From Salvia splendens (lineage: Eukaryota > Streptophyta > Magnoliopsida > Lamiales > Lamiaceae): a stretch of 64,000 bases of DNA. Positions 21,505 through 34,228 of this stretch are shown one piece after another. Below the pieces are notes generated by a model. It was not told the DNA's origin, did not search any database, and saw nothing but the letters and a program-made list of their open reading frames with translations. The position numbers were made by a program, and so were the translations under genes. The stretch lies in NCBI RefSeq assembly GCF_004379255.2, contig NC_056050.1, forward strand, positions 11,841,410 to 11,905,409, read 5' to 3'. Each line of letters opens with the position of its first letter. The first letter of the stretch is position 1.

Positions 21505-24500
21505 ATGTCTTTCAATCTCATGTTTTGGAACGTTAGGGGGATCGGGAATGTGCCCACCCAAAACGTTTTAAAAAGATTAATTAAGTCTCATAATATTAAT
21601 TTTCTTGCATTAATGGAACCACTAACGGCTCCCGACCCGGAGAAGTTCTCCAAGACCTTGGGGCTCGTCTTCCAAGGATCAAATCTGAATGGAAAGATAT
21701 GGGTGTTTGCTGAAGAAGGCGCAAGATTCTGTGCTGAATGCGACACGGATCAAGTTCTTCATGGCCGGGTTGAATCCCCTCGCCTTGTGGGACACATTGG
21801 CATTTCAACGGTTTATGCTAAATGCACAAGGGGCGAAAGGATCCATTTGTGGGACAAAATGAGGGAAATTGCACTGGCTACCGAAGGCTCGCCTTGGATC
21901 ATTGGGGGAGACTTCAACACCATCCTTTCGACGGGTGATAGAGTTGGTAGTGACACTAACCGACAAGCTGAAATGGTGGACTTTGCGGAGGCTATTGAAG
22001 ATTGCAGAGTTCTTGATCCGGGGTTCGATGGCTCGGAATTTACATGGGCCAAGAATGGCCTTTTTGAGAGGCTCGATAGAGTGTTAGTGAATGAACCTTG
22101 GGCACAATGCTTTGAAGCGACTAGAGTAACAAACTTACCTCGGGTTTCATCGGACCATGGCCCCGTGTTGGTCCGGTGCAGAACCCCACGTACCCACACT
22201 GAGGGCAGGCTGTTCCGCTTTCAAAATATGTGGGTTAGGCACGATGGTTTCGCTGATTTGGTTCGGGGTGACTGGAGCCAACCGACCGGGGCTGAGGGAC
22301 TTCTCAATCTTCAGATTAAGCTTTGCCGAATTAAGAAAACCCTTAAGGAGTGGAATAAGGCTGTCTTCGGGAACATTCATGATAACCTTAGGGAAATGGA
22401 GGAAAAAATCGCGATGGCCCAAGCAGAATTTGAGGAGAGGCCTTCCCCGGATAACAGGGCAGAAGTTAACTGTAGCATTGCCATGTATATCCGTCTTCTC
22501 AAGATGGAGGAGGACTTTTGGAGACAAAAGGCGACCCTTAGATGGCTTGCGGAGGGCGACAAGAACACCAAATTTTATCAAAGCTGGGTCAAACAAAAGA
22601 GATTAAGGATGCGCATCCACAAGATCAATGTGGGGGGAGAGAACTCACGGAGGAATTGGAGATCAGGAACTCTGCCGTGGAATCCTTCCAAAACCACCTT
22701 GCCCCGGGTCCCCTCTCACTCCTGGAGCCGGATTTGGGCTTGTTCAGCGCCTCTCACCTTCTCCCGAAGTGGAAGCCCTCCCGAATCCACCAAGCGCGGA
22801 GGAAGTGAAAAAAGCCGTATTTAACATCTCCGGAGATAGCGCCCCAGGACCGGATGGTTTCACAGCCACCTTCTATCAATCTTGCTGGGATACGGTCGGT
22901 TTTGATGTTGTGGTCGCTATCCAGCAATTTTTCGAGGGAGCCTACCTACCCCGAAGCATCACGGCCACGAGTATCGTACTCATTCCGAAGAAGCTCGGCC
23001 CAGACTCGTGGAGTGATTATCGCCCCATTAGCTTGTGCAATGTTTCAAACAAGATCATCACCAAAATCCTCACAAGGAGATTATCTCCCTTCCTCCCTCA
23101 GGTTATTGCGCCAAATCAGAGCGGGTTTGTGAAAGGCCGGCTGCTTAATGATAACGTTCTCTTGGCGCAAGAGATGTTCCATGAACTTCCGAGGAGCGCG
23201 CCGGCCCCCAATGTTGCGGTCAAGATTGATATGGCTAAAGCTTACGACAGAGTCCAGTGGCCCCTATTGATCAAGGTCATGGACCGAATGGGCTTCCCCG
23301 CCAGATGGATCTCCATGATTGAGAGGTGTGTGGGCTCATGCTGGTTTTCGGTCTTAATTAATGGAGTTCCATCCGGGTTCTTCAAGTCATCTCGCGGCCG
23401 TAGACAAGGTGACCCAATATCACCCTCCTTATTTGTGATTGCTGCGGATTACCTCTCAAGGTCTCTGGACAAACTCATTCTGGGAAAGAAGGAGATGATC
23501 TTTAAAGCCTCTCGTGGATGCATGGAGATTAGCCACCTCGCCTATGCCGACGATATTGTAATCTTCACCCAAGCGGCGGAAGTCCCTCTGAGGCAGTTCA
23601 GAGCTTGTCTTGATGAATACGCAGGAATCTCCGGACAGCAGATCAATCTTGCAAAGAGCAACTTCTACATTGCCGAAAAACATGAGAGGTGTGCCGGCCT
23701 AATCCAGGCCGAAGGGGGATTCACTCGAGGTACCTTCCCTTTCCTTTATCTCGGGGTCCCTATTTATCGAGGTGTAAAGCGTACAGACATGTTTATGTTC
23801 CTTCGGGAAAAGCTTGCCGCGAGAGTCATAGAGTTGGCTCACCGCCACCTCTCGTTTGGAGGGAGACTCACCCTCATCAAGAGTACGCTCGAAGCGGTGC
23901 CACTCCACATCTTCCAAGCCATCGAGCCAACCTCCGGGGCACTCAAACAATTGGATCAACAGATGGCTCGGTTCTTCTGGGGATCGACAAGTGAGAGGAA
24001 AAAAACACACTGGATCGGTTGGGATCAGATCTGCCTCCCGACGTCCGAAGGAGGGCTCGGAGTTCGAAAAACCAAAGAAGTACTCCGAGCCTTTAGCATT
24101 AAGTTATGGTGGAGATTCCGAGAGCAAAGCTCACTCTGGGCCAGATATATGATGATAAAATATTGCAAGAAGGCATCCCCCCTTGCGGCCAACCCCTCCG
24201 GGCATAACAGCCCAACTTGGAAAAGACTCATGCGCACAAGACATCAGGCGAACCCTCACATTCGATGGGTGGTGGGTAAAGGGGAAATCTACTTTTGGGA
24301 TGACATTTGGGTGGGTGATTCTACTCTTCGGTCCCTTACTTTTGATGATAGAGGCAACCACACTTCCCGGGACGAAGAATTCCTCAGGGATGGCGAGTGG
24401 AATGAATCCAAGCTCCAAAAACTCCATGACCAGGCCGAGCTACCACAACAGGATATATCTCAGATCCTCGACACCCCGGTCATTGCAGGGGAGCCAGACA

Positions 24501-25012
24501 CGCCGAGGTGGTCCCTTTCTAGCCTCGGAGAATTTACGCTAGCAACAACATGGGACACTATCCGCACACATAGACCGAGGATACAAGGGCTCGAAGACAT
24601 TTGGAGGGCTGGCCTAACCAACTCTATTGCAATCTTCAACTGGCGCCTTCTGTCGAATCTAATCACGGTTGATACTAAACTCCAATGGAGGAAGATCGAC
24701 TTGGCCTCAAAGTGCCAATGCTGCCCAAGGAATCCGAGCACCGAATCCCTTCAGCACCTCTTCATCCAAGGTCGGGGAGCAACTAGTGTGTGGCGGGAAT
24801 TCGACGGGTGGTTTGGGGGATCGGCACCTCCCCTACGGATTAACGACACCATTCCGGATCGGCTTGAGACCTGGTCGCATCGGATGCAACAACAAGACCC
24901 GAAACATCTCTGCCGAGTAACGCCATACCTCATCCTGTGGTTCCTTTGGGCGGAGCAAAACAGAAGCCGGCATGAGCAAGTCCAATTCAAACCGTACAAT
25001 GTGGTGTTAAAT
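21505..25012 (+). pseudogene. LINE ORF2: AP endonuclease and reverse transcriptase
   Basis: The ATG at 21505 (MSFNLMFWNVRG) begins an exonuclease/endonuclease domain with ALMEP, GGDFNTIL and SSDHGPVL, which would nick target DNA. Two frameshifts (about 22630 and 22780) lie in the linker, after which the frame stays open to the end. RT contains APGPDGFTATFYQSCW, YRPISLCN, KIDMAKAYDRVQW, RQGDPISP and YADD at 23543-23554. A zf-RVT region follows (FNWRLLSNLITVD, then CQCC and HLF). The domain order is that of plant L1 elements. The C-terminal RNase H is missing: coding similarity ends near 25012. The intact EN and RT catalytic residues suggest moderate age, but frameshifts and truncation make it inactive. 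Confidence 0.87.
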
Positions 25013-25041
25013 AGCACACTTATACATAAATACAAAATGGA

Positions 25042-27011
25042 CACAAAAAATTCACGAGTTAGGAAGTCAGGTAAAGAATATTACTTCTTTAATAAACTCT
25101 ATATCCCAAAAAAACAGAGAGGATTCCCGGACATCTAGCAAAAACTTTGTTTAGACACTAAAATTTACCATCTTTTCAAGAATATCCTTGGCGGATTTAC
25201 AATCAATCATACCAAGAAATTTTGATTAGTTAGATCACTTTCAAATTTTTGAATGCAAAGGACTAAAGAAAGAATTTCTTTCTTAACCGTTGAATAATTT
25301 TTTCTAGCACCATGCCAAACACTGAAAGTGAATCTAACAAGGACTTCTTTATTGTCAATCCTTTGTTTAGGATTCCTCCAAAAACCTAACTCTGAAGCAT
25401 CCGTCTCTACAATTTTGTAGGCATCAGGGTAGCTATAGCAAGACAAGGGATTTGCTTTATCTTTGCCTTGATTTTAACTACTGCTTCTGTGTGGACTTTC
25501 GTCCATTCAGGGGGTTTTTTCTTAACCTTTCAAATAAAGGTTTAGCATCAAAGGCTAGATTTTTATAAAATTCAGCAACATAATTGAGGCTTCCTAAAAA
25601 CCTCTGAAGTTGATTTTTATCCTTTATTTCATTGGGAAATTTTTCCGCAAAACAAATGGACCTATAAATAGGGAAAATAGTCCCTTCTTTAATAGTGTGC
25701 CAAGAAATTTTATTTATGTTTGAAAGAGTTTTAATTTCTTGGCCGACACAAAAAGACCATTATAAGTAACAGCATTAATAAATGCTTTGAGGTGTTTAAA
25801 ATGCTGATCAATAGATTCAGAGAAAATTAGCACATCATCAATATAGCAAATACAAAATTGTGTGAATGATTTTAATATATCATTCATATGTTGGAATTCA
25901 GAAGGAGCATTTTTAAGCCCGAAAGGCATCACATTCCATTCATAGTGACCAAATGGAACGGTGAAAGTCGTCTTATATCTGTCTTCTTGGCAATTTGAAC
26001 TTGCCAAAATCCAGATTTCATGTCGAATTTCGACATTATCTTGGCTGAATAAAGCCTGTTAAATAAGTCTCTTTTATTTGGAATAGGATACCTAATCCAT
26101 CTAAGAGCTTTATTAAGTGGCTTATAGTTAATAACAAGCCTGGGTACTCCTCTTTCGAGCTCTGGCATTTTCAACATAAAATGCCGGACAACTCCAAGGA
26201 CAATAAGAAGGTTTAATTAGTTTTTTGAGTAATAACCCCTCTCTTTATTTTTTACATATTTCCATATGCCTTGCCCCATAGCAATAGGCCTAGCTTTAGT
26301 GGGAATTGAGCTTTCTTTAAAGTTGGTTCATAAGTGAGATGAACAATATGCTTCTTCCTTTCCCAAAATGCATTTGGGATGTCTGAACAGACAGTTTTTT
26401 CAATGAAATTTGAAATTGTTTATTCTATTTAGAATAACAGGTTGTTTTAAACTTCCGTTTAATTTTTATAGTTTATTCCTGCGATAAGGAATTTAAAATT
26501 TCTCTTTTCTCTTGATTCTCTTTTGAATAACATCAATCTCGTGATATCTAGGTTGAGTTATAAATTAAAAAAGATTTTCTGTGAATTTACAGAACTTGTA
26601 ATTCCTCTTTTATCAATGCTTTGAATAGGATAAAGCATATGTAGAAAAGGATTTCCAAGAATGATGTCATGAGATAAATCTTTTACCATTATAAATGGCA
26701 TCTCAAGACAGATTCCATTATTGCAGACAGCTGCATTTTCGAGTTTATAATTACTTTTAGTTTTCTCATTGGCTGTATTCAGGGATTCTGAGGTTTTTGA
26801 AATGTATCGTGAGGGAATTAATCCTTCGTTGATACAGTTAAGATCAGCTCCCGAATCAACCATTGCTCTGGCAGTTACCAGGTATTTTAACAATGATGTT
26901 AATTTGAATATACCATTTATGAGTGATTACTCTATTGATAACATTAACAAAAACTAAAGATCCAAGAAGATTATCCTTATTGTTTTCTGAAGTCTCAGCT
27001 TCTTCTTCTGA
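25042..27011 (-). pseudogene. EPRV copy 2a: protease, RT, RNase H part
   Basis: Minus-strand remains of viral ORF1 ending at the C-terminus (TREF near 25045). From high to low coordinate: protease with DSGAD (about 26850), the segment MPFIMVKDLSHDIILGNPFL (about 26700), the RT N-terminal motifs (LVINYKPLNKALRW), MPFGLKNAPSEFQH, an intact YIDD near 25835, and RNase H with ETDASELGF (about 25395). At least five frameshifts and stops interrupt it, for example near 26165, 25985, 25720, 25505 and 25440. Movement-protein and ORF2 regions are absent. The 3' end abuts minisatellite sequence, which cuts the gene a few codons before its stop. Confidence 0.85.
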
Positions 27012-27721
27012 ACTAGTGTCACGACCGCCCTCACTAAGGATAGTAAAGACGGGGAAATCGTGACTAGGGAAGGGACTAAGGAGCAGGGAAGAAGAAGGGG
27101 AAAGCAATGAAAGACAACATCTTAAACAAAGCTTCAAAAGAAAAGTTTTAATTGATTAAACAATTAAGCATCGGGTTAATATCTCAAGGTAATTAATGTC
27201 AAAAAATAGTGTAAAGCAAAACGAAAGACTTTAACAGAACGATTCGAAACACGGCAGCGAAAAACAGTATCAAAGGAGAGTCAGAGGATGACGCCCATGT
27301 TTGAAGACACGATGCATCCGGGAAGATTCGTAAGCTCTCTCACATCCGCTGGTCCAACATCCCGCTCAACTGCACATAGGGAAAACATATGTAGGGCTGA
27401 GTACTTGTTGTACTCAATGGGCTCATGCCGAAAACATTTTATAACAGTTATGTCATCCTACCAGTGATCTCGAGTTTTATATGTAGTTAAGAAAATATCA
27501 CGAGAACACAAAAACATTTTCATAGTCTGGCCAGACAAAACAATCTCCCCACTTTCTCATCAATCAATCAATCATTCACAATCCTCTTACCATATGGCGA
27601 CGAAAGTGTGGCCACACTATTCGCCCACGAGACCGGCCGACTTGCAAGGACGGCTTCCTGATCCCACCTGTGTACACAGCCTTATAGGGTTTGCGGCCCT
27701 ACTCAGACCCGAATTCGTTTA

Positions 27722-27900
27722 TCATAGCCCTATAGCCTAATGGAGCGAACTCACAAACTAGGCATCAAGCTTAATCTCAACATAGCTCTATAGCCTAACT
27801 GAACAAGCTCAAACGAACTAGGCTCAAGCACAATCTCAACATAGCCCTATAGCCTAACGGAGCAAGCTCAAACGAACTAGGCATCAGGCAACAATCTCAA
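27722..27900. repeat. Three tandem 59-bp units inside the solo LTR
   Basis: Units start near 27724, 27782 and 27841, each beginning ATAGCYCTATAGCCTAA and carrying AAACTAGGC and AATCTCAAC. The related LTR fragment at 1498-2540 has a single unit, so the array expanded within the subfamily. Segment B has the same three near 44760-44940. Confidence 0.75.
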
Positions 27901-29916
27901 CATCAAAACAATCATGGCATGACATAACACTTTAGACCACCCTTATAGCTCCAACATCGAAATTTTGAAACGTAAAAGAGTTAGTAAAAGAAAGCCCACC
28001 TCGTTTGCTTAAACAATTCAATATCCAACTAAGAAAACCCCCGTTCCTCGTGTGCCCACATACACACAATAACCCTTGCCAACATCACAACACAAATCAG
28101 CCTTCCATCAATTCACATTATCATGCATGTCCTATCGTTCCTTTCATCGTTCTCTTAAATTACCCATCCCAAACATTCATCAAACATAAGGAAACATGTC
28201 ATAATATTTCTCAACGTGTCACACATAATCACGTCATAGGATACATTCCTTAATCATACATGTGTCATATAATTCACTCAAACTTGGCAACAGTGATATT
28301 TCCACATAACAATAAATCTGGCAGACTGCGCGGTTGGTTTGTAAAAATCAGCAAAAGTCCATACGACCTCATATGAAACTAGGATTTGGTCAAAACACAG
28401 TAGACACATCAAGTATAATCCAGTTAAAATTTCACACCAAAACCACGTCATTTGGTCAGTCAAAACAATAATGTAACTCTCTGGTCGGAACACAAAAATT
28501 CTGGCAGCACTGTGCAGTTCCATTGAAAAATTTACCAAAAGTTCATCCGATGTCCAATGAGGCTGAAATTTTCACAAAACTCAGAAGAAACTTCAAATAT
28601 CATCTAGTTCAAAATTCACATCAAAAGGAGGCCATTTGGTCGGTCATATAGAAAACGAAACTTTCTGGGCGAGAATACAAGTTTCTGGCAGAATTGCGCA
28701 GTCAAATTCAAAAATTTATTAAAAATTCATCTTTTGTCAAACGGGGCTGAAATGCACACACAACACAGAAAACACCTTGAAGTTTACTCAGTTAAAATAT
28801 CGTGTCAAAATTCGATCGCTTGGTCAGTCAAACACATGTCGGAATCCACTGTCCGAAATTAGGGTTTCCTCCTCATTCATCCAAACACAATTTTTCATGC
28901 ACCCAACACACAAACATGCTTCAAAAGGTTTTCACAATCATGTTCTCATATAATCACACATCATTCACCAATGAATCATTCAAACTTCACACATATTCAT
29001 TCAAAATCGCATATTCACAAATCTTCTCATACAAAACACAAATTCTCACCGATTAATTATGCGATCTATGATTCCTACACTCACTATATGCATGAGGGAA
29101 TCAAGAACAAGGATTCAATGGAAAAGATGAGAAAGAGAATTCAAATATACCTTTCTTGTTCAAAAGCAATCGGTAGGAAAGATAATTGATGTGATTCTTC
29201 GATGAATCTTGAATTTCCAACTCCAAATTGATGCAAGAACAAAGGATTGGTGAAGAATTGGTGGAGAAGGAGAGGAAGAGAAGAAAAAAACGTGTGGGAG
29301 AGAGGAGAGGGAGTGAAAAGGCATTGAAATAATGGGGCTAGGGTTTGAGTTTCTCTCTTTTATATTCTTGGATTAATTCTCCACTTAAATAAACAAACAT
29401 AAAAAATAAAGCAAATTGTGGAGTGAAAATAGGGAAAAGGGACGTGTACTAGGGGAGTATTTTAAAAAATATATATATTTAAATCGTCAATTAAATAGGA
29501 ATAGGATTTAAATTGGTAATTTCTTGTAGGAAAAGACTCCCACAAAATAGGTAACAAATAAATTAATCCCACAAGTAATTGAAAGGCATATGGGCGAAAA
29601 TTATGTAGAATAGCATAGGGATAATTTGGTTTGGATTTAATTTAGATAAATATCCCAAAGCAATTAATTAAATCAAGAAATAAAGTATTATTTCCAATGG
29701 ATAGGAGGGCCGCAAATTCCAAATAATATGGCTAGAAATATATGCATGATCCCACTTAATTTAATTCATACATTGGAAGCTTAATCACATTAACTCACAT
29801 AACCAACAACAACTAATTTTACATAATTAACTCAAACACATAAAGACTCAATTTCCATAAAAGAAATTCTTATTCAACATCCACATTAATTTAAAAAAAA
29901 TAAGCCATCAAATAAA

Positions 29917-29917
<1 letters not shown>

Positions 29918-29974
<57 letters not shown>
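29918..29974. repeat. (AAT)n microsatellite in LTR, about 19 units
   Basis: It lies next to the LTR terminus (5' end of the LTR on its own strand). The orthologous tract in segment B (46988-47019) has only about 10 units, so it changed length after the duplication. Confidence 0.85.
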
Positions 29975-29979
<5 letters not shown>

Positions 29980-30008
29980 GTCACAATTTTCCGGGGTGCT
30001 ACAACTAG

Positions 30009-31020
30009 AGTCAGGTTTATTCTGCTGACCAAGTTCTAAGAGTGAGACTCTTTTTTTCAAATTTATATGTTCTTGTTTAAGGGCTTTAACTTCCTCAGCC
30101 AGATCATTTTGTCTTAATTCTTTTTCTTTACTCGAGTTTTTACTCTTCCAAGAATTTCTTTTAAGCTATAAGCTTCTGGTTGGGGTTCCTCAATTTTAAC
30201 CCTTTCTAAACTAGGATTATAATGCTTCATATAATTTTGAAGCGCTTGCCTTCTTTTATCTAGATCACTGATTTGATCAATAATATCAAGAATAAAATTC
30301 TCATCTCTGGTTAGAACACATAAACCATTAGCTTTACAGAGAGTTTTGTAATAGTCACAATGACCACCACAATCTATATCGCTTGAGATAGAATTTTCAG
30401 ATGAAGACTCTTCCTCATTTAAAGCAAAAAATTTTAATTCTTCTTCTTCTTCATTAGAATCAAATAAGAGAATTTTTTCTAAGGATCTTTTTAATCATTC
30501 ATCAATAGATAGACTATTGATTTTCTTTTTCATTTTACACTTATTAGCGTAATGCCCTGGCCTACGGCATTTATAGCAAACTGGAGTTTTACTCCTTTGG
30601 AAGGAAATTCTCTTTCCTTAATAAAGGATGAGTTTTTGTATTTTTCTTCTTTCTAGGTTTTCTGAACTCCTTTTCCCTATACTTGTAGGGTTTAAACTTT
30701 TCTTTATTTTTTGCTCTTTTAGAGCTTTCTTGATTAATCTGTGTACTCCAATTTGTTGGCAGAAGTCCCCAATAATCTTTTTTCCAAGTACCTTTTCTGT
30801 TTGTACTTGTTTGTGAAGTTTTATTTCACTACATATATTGATTCCTTCAGATATTATTTCTGGAGATAAATCTCCATATGTATAAATATGGTAGGGAATT
30901 TTCCCGTTATTCTTTTGCTTAATCCTGTTTCGGACCCTTTCAGCAAAGAAGTGTGGTAATCCTGATAAGAATTTTTCTTTTCAGAAATCTTGATGACAAT
31001 CTTCTCTCTTAAAGACTTTT
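30009..31020 (-). pseudogene. EPRV copy 2a: coat protein C-terminus and zinc knuckle
   Basis: This continues the viral ORF1 upstream of the solo LTR. Minus-strand reading shows the coat protein C-terminal region (LSGLPHFFAERVRNRIK near 30930), a Lys-rich stretch, the zinc-knuckle region near 30530-30590 (damaged, with frameshift near 30600), an acidic Glu/Ser linker and the YSLKEIL segment near 30150. An in-frame stop lies near 30495, where copy 2b reads through. The piece ends at about 31020, where viral sequence gives way to the interior of a copia LTR at AAAGACTTTT/AAATTAG. Confidence 0.8.
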
Positions 31021-31021
31021 A

Positions 31022-31557
31022 AATTAGTAAAAGTCCAACAGGTTTGGCCCAAGTCCAACCTCCATGGATCCCTAATCTGGCCCATCATAACTCTATATAA
31101 AGGAGACTAAATAGAAGACAAAATCAATTAATTAAATCATTAAATTTCGTGCTCCCTCTTTTCCCGAGGAGACGAAAATTTTCTTTCCCTTCTAGTGGGA
31201 ATTCTGTGTTCTGCCTAGTCAAGCCCTTTTCGATTTTGACAAGCTTTGCCCACCCAAAGGTCATTATCAGAGTTCGGGATACAGATTAGAAGGTTTGTGG
31301 TTGAGTATGAATAACATCACATGGAGAAGGCGCAAGCAATCGTCGATTCTTTGGAGAATCAGATCGGTAATTCTAAAACGTAGGATTTCATGAATTAGGG
31401 TTAAATTCCTTAAGCATGAATTAATGTGCGTTCTAGCATGCAATTGATTGTTTAACATGTGAATCAATTAATCCCATAATCGGTCAAATAGATCTGTAGA
31501 TCTGATTTATTTGTTTATGCATGTCTTCCGCTGTGCAAGGGGCTCCAAACCCTAGCA
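31022..31557 (+). mobile_element. Copia 5' LTR, 5'-truncated (segment A)
   Basis: It matches the 3' LTR beginning at 62925 from its position 934 onward (compare 63858). A TATATAA box lies at 31094-31100. It ends ACCCTAGCA at 31557, followed by the primer site. The first roughly 930 bp of the LTR are missing because the sequence is joined to EPRV DNA at 31020/31022. Combining the two partial copies gives a full LTR length of about 1.47 kb. Confidence 0.85.
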
Positions 31558-31559
31558 AT

Positions 31560-31572
31560 TGGTATCAGAGCC
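31560..31572 (+). promoter_or_regulatory. Copia primer binding site (initiator tRNA-Met)
   Basis: TGGTATCAGAGCC lies 2 nt after the LTR end. It is the classic tRNA-Met complement used by plant copia elements. Confidence 0.9.
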
Positions 31573-34228
31573 AATTTTTGGCTCTAATTATGTGGATTAA
31601 TTTCATGTTATGAATTGGTTGAATGCATGATTTTCTTCGTGGTGTGTTTGTTGTATTTATTTTGATTGAATGAACAATGAATGTCGAAGAGTTGCAATTC
31701 ACCGTGGTGTACGCGTTTGGTAATTTGGGAGAATTAATTCCCAAATATGTAACAAAGTTGATTTCACTTTTTATCGTAATGATTAACATGGAAAGATTGT
31801 TTCAATCTCTTACATCAATTGTGATTTGGTAACGTGAATTCATCTTCACGGATCTGTTCAATTGAATTGATCGCGTCTGTTCGGTAATCCGGCTGCGTGG
31901 GAGTTTGAGGGCGCTATCCGCGTCGCTACGCCGGTAGAATTGGAGAGACGACTAGATGGACTGTTCCGTGCAGCGGACAGCGGCAGTCCGACTCCAGTGG
32001 CGAGATCAAGGGCAGCAGCAGCTGCAGGAGCAGCTGAGATGACGTCCGATAGCAGCAGCCATGGGGACGACGAGCAGGCTGCCCAGCCTTTGACGTCCAG
32101 CGGCGCTGACGGAGACGTCTAACAGCTGTGGCGATCCGAGTGGGAGCTGTGCAGCAGCAATTCCCAGGCTTGGCGACGTCAATTTCAAAATTAGTTTTCC
32201 TAAACCTTAAGAACTAATTTGGAGAAAATTTTGAAATTAGTTAGATTTCCTAACCTTGGAACTAATTTTAAGAGTTAATTTCAAGATATAATTTAGAATA
32301 AGTTTTGAATATATCAATTTAATTGAACGGTCTAAAATTTAATTTTTTAATTAAATTATGGATTAGTTGAAATTTATCCTTATTTTATGGATTTGGATAG
32401 ATATCCTGATAAATCCTAGATAAACTTGGATAATAATAATTAATTTATTTTCTTTTGTCTTATGGATTTATATAAATTAATTTTATGAAAATGAATCCTA
32501 GATAGACTAGATAAATAATTAATTAAATTTGGATTTTATCCTTATTTTATGGATTTAGATATATTTAATTATATCTAGAGAAATCCTAGATAAATTTAGA
32601 TGAATAATTAAATTTATTTCTGTCATATGGATTTAGATAGATTTTATTCTATCTTGTTGAATCCTTGATTGACTAAGATAAATATTAATTAAGTTTATTC
32701 ATGTCTTGTAGATATTGATAGATCTACATCTATCTAGAATATATCTTAGTAGATTTGGATAATTAAAATCCATATTTATCTTTATCTTGTGGATATTTAT
32801 ATAATTAATTCTATTTAGAAAATATCCTAGTAGATTTAGATAATTAAATGTATCTCTATCTTATAGATATTGATAGATTTATATCTATCTAGAATATTTC
32901 GTAGAAGATTTAGATAATTTTTACCCAGTATTGTATTATCTTTTGGATTTAAGATAGATTTAGTTCTATCTAGTTAAATCCTGTTTGAATTAAATTAATA
33001 TTAATTATAGATTATCTTAATTTTATGGATATAAATAGATTTATTTCTATTTAGAAAATATCCTAGATAAATTTGGATAAAGATAATACAAGATAATCCT
33101 TTTCTAATTGGATTTTGATAAAATTAATTTTATCTAGAATAAATCCGAATAGATATGATATATTCTAGGTTCTTATTCTAAATAATCTAAGATTTCTTTA
33201 AATTTTGGAATGATTGGGTTTTATCTCTATCTTATGGATTTGGAGAAATTTGTTTTCATCCTGAAATATCCTGGTATGATTTAGATAAGGATAATCCAAG
33301 GTCAGTTTTATCTTGAATTTAAGGATTTGATTTTATTCTTATAAAATCTAGAATAATCCCAAAAAGGATTTAGATAGATTCAGCTCTATCTAGATAAATC
33401 CTAAATTAATTTGGATAGTCATTATCCAAGATAAATTTATCAAATCCGAAATTCCTATATTGGATAAGATAAGAATTAATTATTTAATTAAATCTCCCCA
33501 GATTTATTAAATAATTTCAATAATTATCCACTATGATTAATTACCATGAAGTAAATGGACTTATCTATTTATTTGGTGTTAATTTGTTTTAAGTGGATTA
33601 TTTACCTTATCTGCTTGTGTGATAATTATGTAAAAACCATGTTTAAAATGACTAAGCGATAATTACAAAAGTGTGTTGTATATGGTCTCCATAAATTAGT
33701 CTATATGTGAAGCAGTGTCTAATATTATCGCGACCCACCTTAGTGGGAGCAATAATCCTACGAAATAGCAAGTTCATAAGATTAGACTTCTTTATAGTAG
33801 GTTGCTTAAACTAGAAGCTTGTTTCTAATATTATCGCGACCCACCCTAGTGGGAGCCATAATCCTACGAAATTGCAAGTTCGTATGTTTAAGCATATTTA
33901 TAACATAGCTATGGAATTTTGTTAGTGGTGTACGACCTTCCCTAGAAGGAGTATCAAAACAGAAATGAAATTCCAAGATGCGAATATTTATGGTAAATGC
34001 TTAGGCAATATTTGGCGGCCGTGCCACCTTAGTGGTCTCTGGACTATTCGTCGGTATTGTGACCAGGAAATTGTTGGAATCCGAATTTGTATGACCTCCC
34101 TAGAGGCGTACTTATTTTGGTTTTGACAGTTGGGAGATACATACATTGTTTTGTGGTTGTTTGCAATTATGTATCAAGCATAGTATGTGATAAATAGTTT
34201 TATTTCTTCTCAGCCAAAATCCTTATTA
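31573..34228 (+). repeat. Long copia leader with degenerate repeats, no gene
   Basis: About 2.65 kb between the primer site and gag. The first part (31900-32190) is GC-rich. From about 32370 to 33470 the DNA is a degenerate array of units of roughly 50-70 bp built from TTATCTTATGGATTTAGATAGA-like and TCTAGATAAATCCTAGATAA-like strings, which are partly complementary and could fold. A cleaner tandem pair of 106 bp sits at 33719-33930 (each with CTAATATTATCGCGACCCAC). Around 33925-34110 the text CCTTCCCTAGAAGGAG and CCTCCCTAGAGGCG form short palindromes. No coding potential. Confidence 0.7.

Larger units (their letters stand above)
18526..25012 (+). mobile_element. L1-type LINE, near full length but 3'-truncated
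   Basis: A 5' leader rich in CT and AGAGAG motifs (from about 18526) precedes ORF1 (18722-21502) and ORF2 (21505 onward), separated by 2 nt. ORF2 stops being recognisable at about 25012, just before the RNase H domain. The 3' UTR and tail are missing, replaced by a 29-bp scrap of the AC-rich minisatellite and then EPRV DNA. The missing RNase H part of a related element is found at 40459-41057 on the other strand, next to the full minisatellite. Confidence 0.82.
27017..30003 (-). mobile_element. Solo LTR of a Tekay-type Ty3/gypsy element (segment A)
   Basis: The 2987-bp unit begins TGTCACGACC and ends GGTGCTACA on the plus strand. Read on the minus strand it begins TGTAGCACCCC and ends GTCGTGACA, the usual form of Tekay LTRs. 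It is flanked by a perfect 5-bp target duplication ACTAG (27012-27016 and 30004-30008). No internal region remains, so it is a solo LTR, probably from LTR-LTR recombination. It splits the viral zinc-knuckle/protease linker. Inside are a three-fold 59-bp repeat, three degenerate units of about 185 bp around 28310-28870 marked by TCTGGCAG, and an AAT microsatellite. No protein is encoded; the open frames within are chance. Confidence 0.92.

Noticed and set aside
24943..25138. ORF2 reading past 25012 as real LINE C-terminus
   Set aside because: From about 25013 the frame runs through minisatellite scrap and then viral DNA on the wrong strand; the RNase H motifs are missing.
28802..29189. Small frames inside the solo LTRs, repeated at 45841-46259
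   Set aside because: They are shared only because the LTR is duplicated. LTR ends and target sites explain the region, and no protein domain is present.
31560..31572. tRNA gene at the TGGTATCAGAGCC sites
   Set aside because: This is only the complement of the tRNA-Met 3' end next to an LTR; there is no cloverleaf sequence around it.
32006..32188. Frames on both strands in the GC-rich start of the copia leader
   Set aside because: Short, overlapping on opposite strands and interrupted by the Tat insertion in segment B; no family resemblance.
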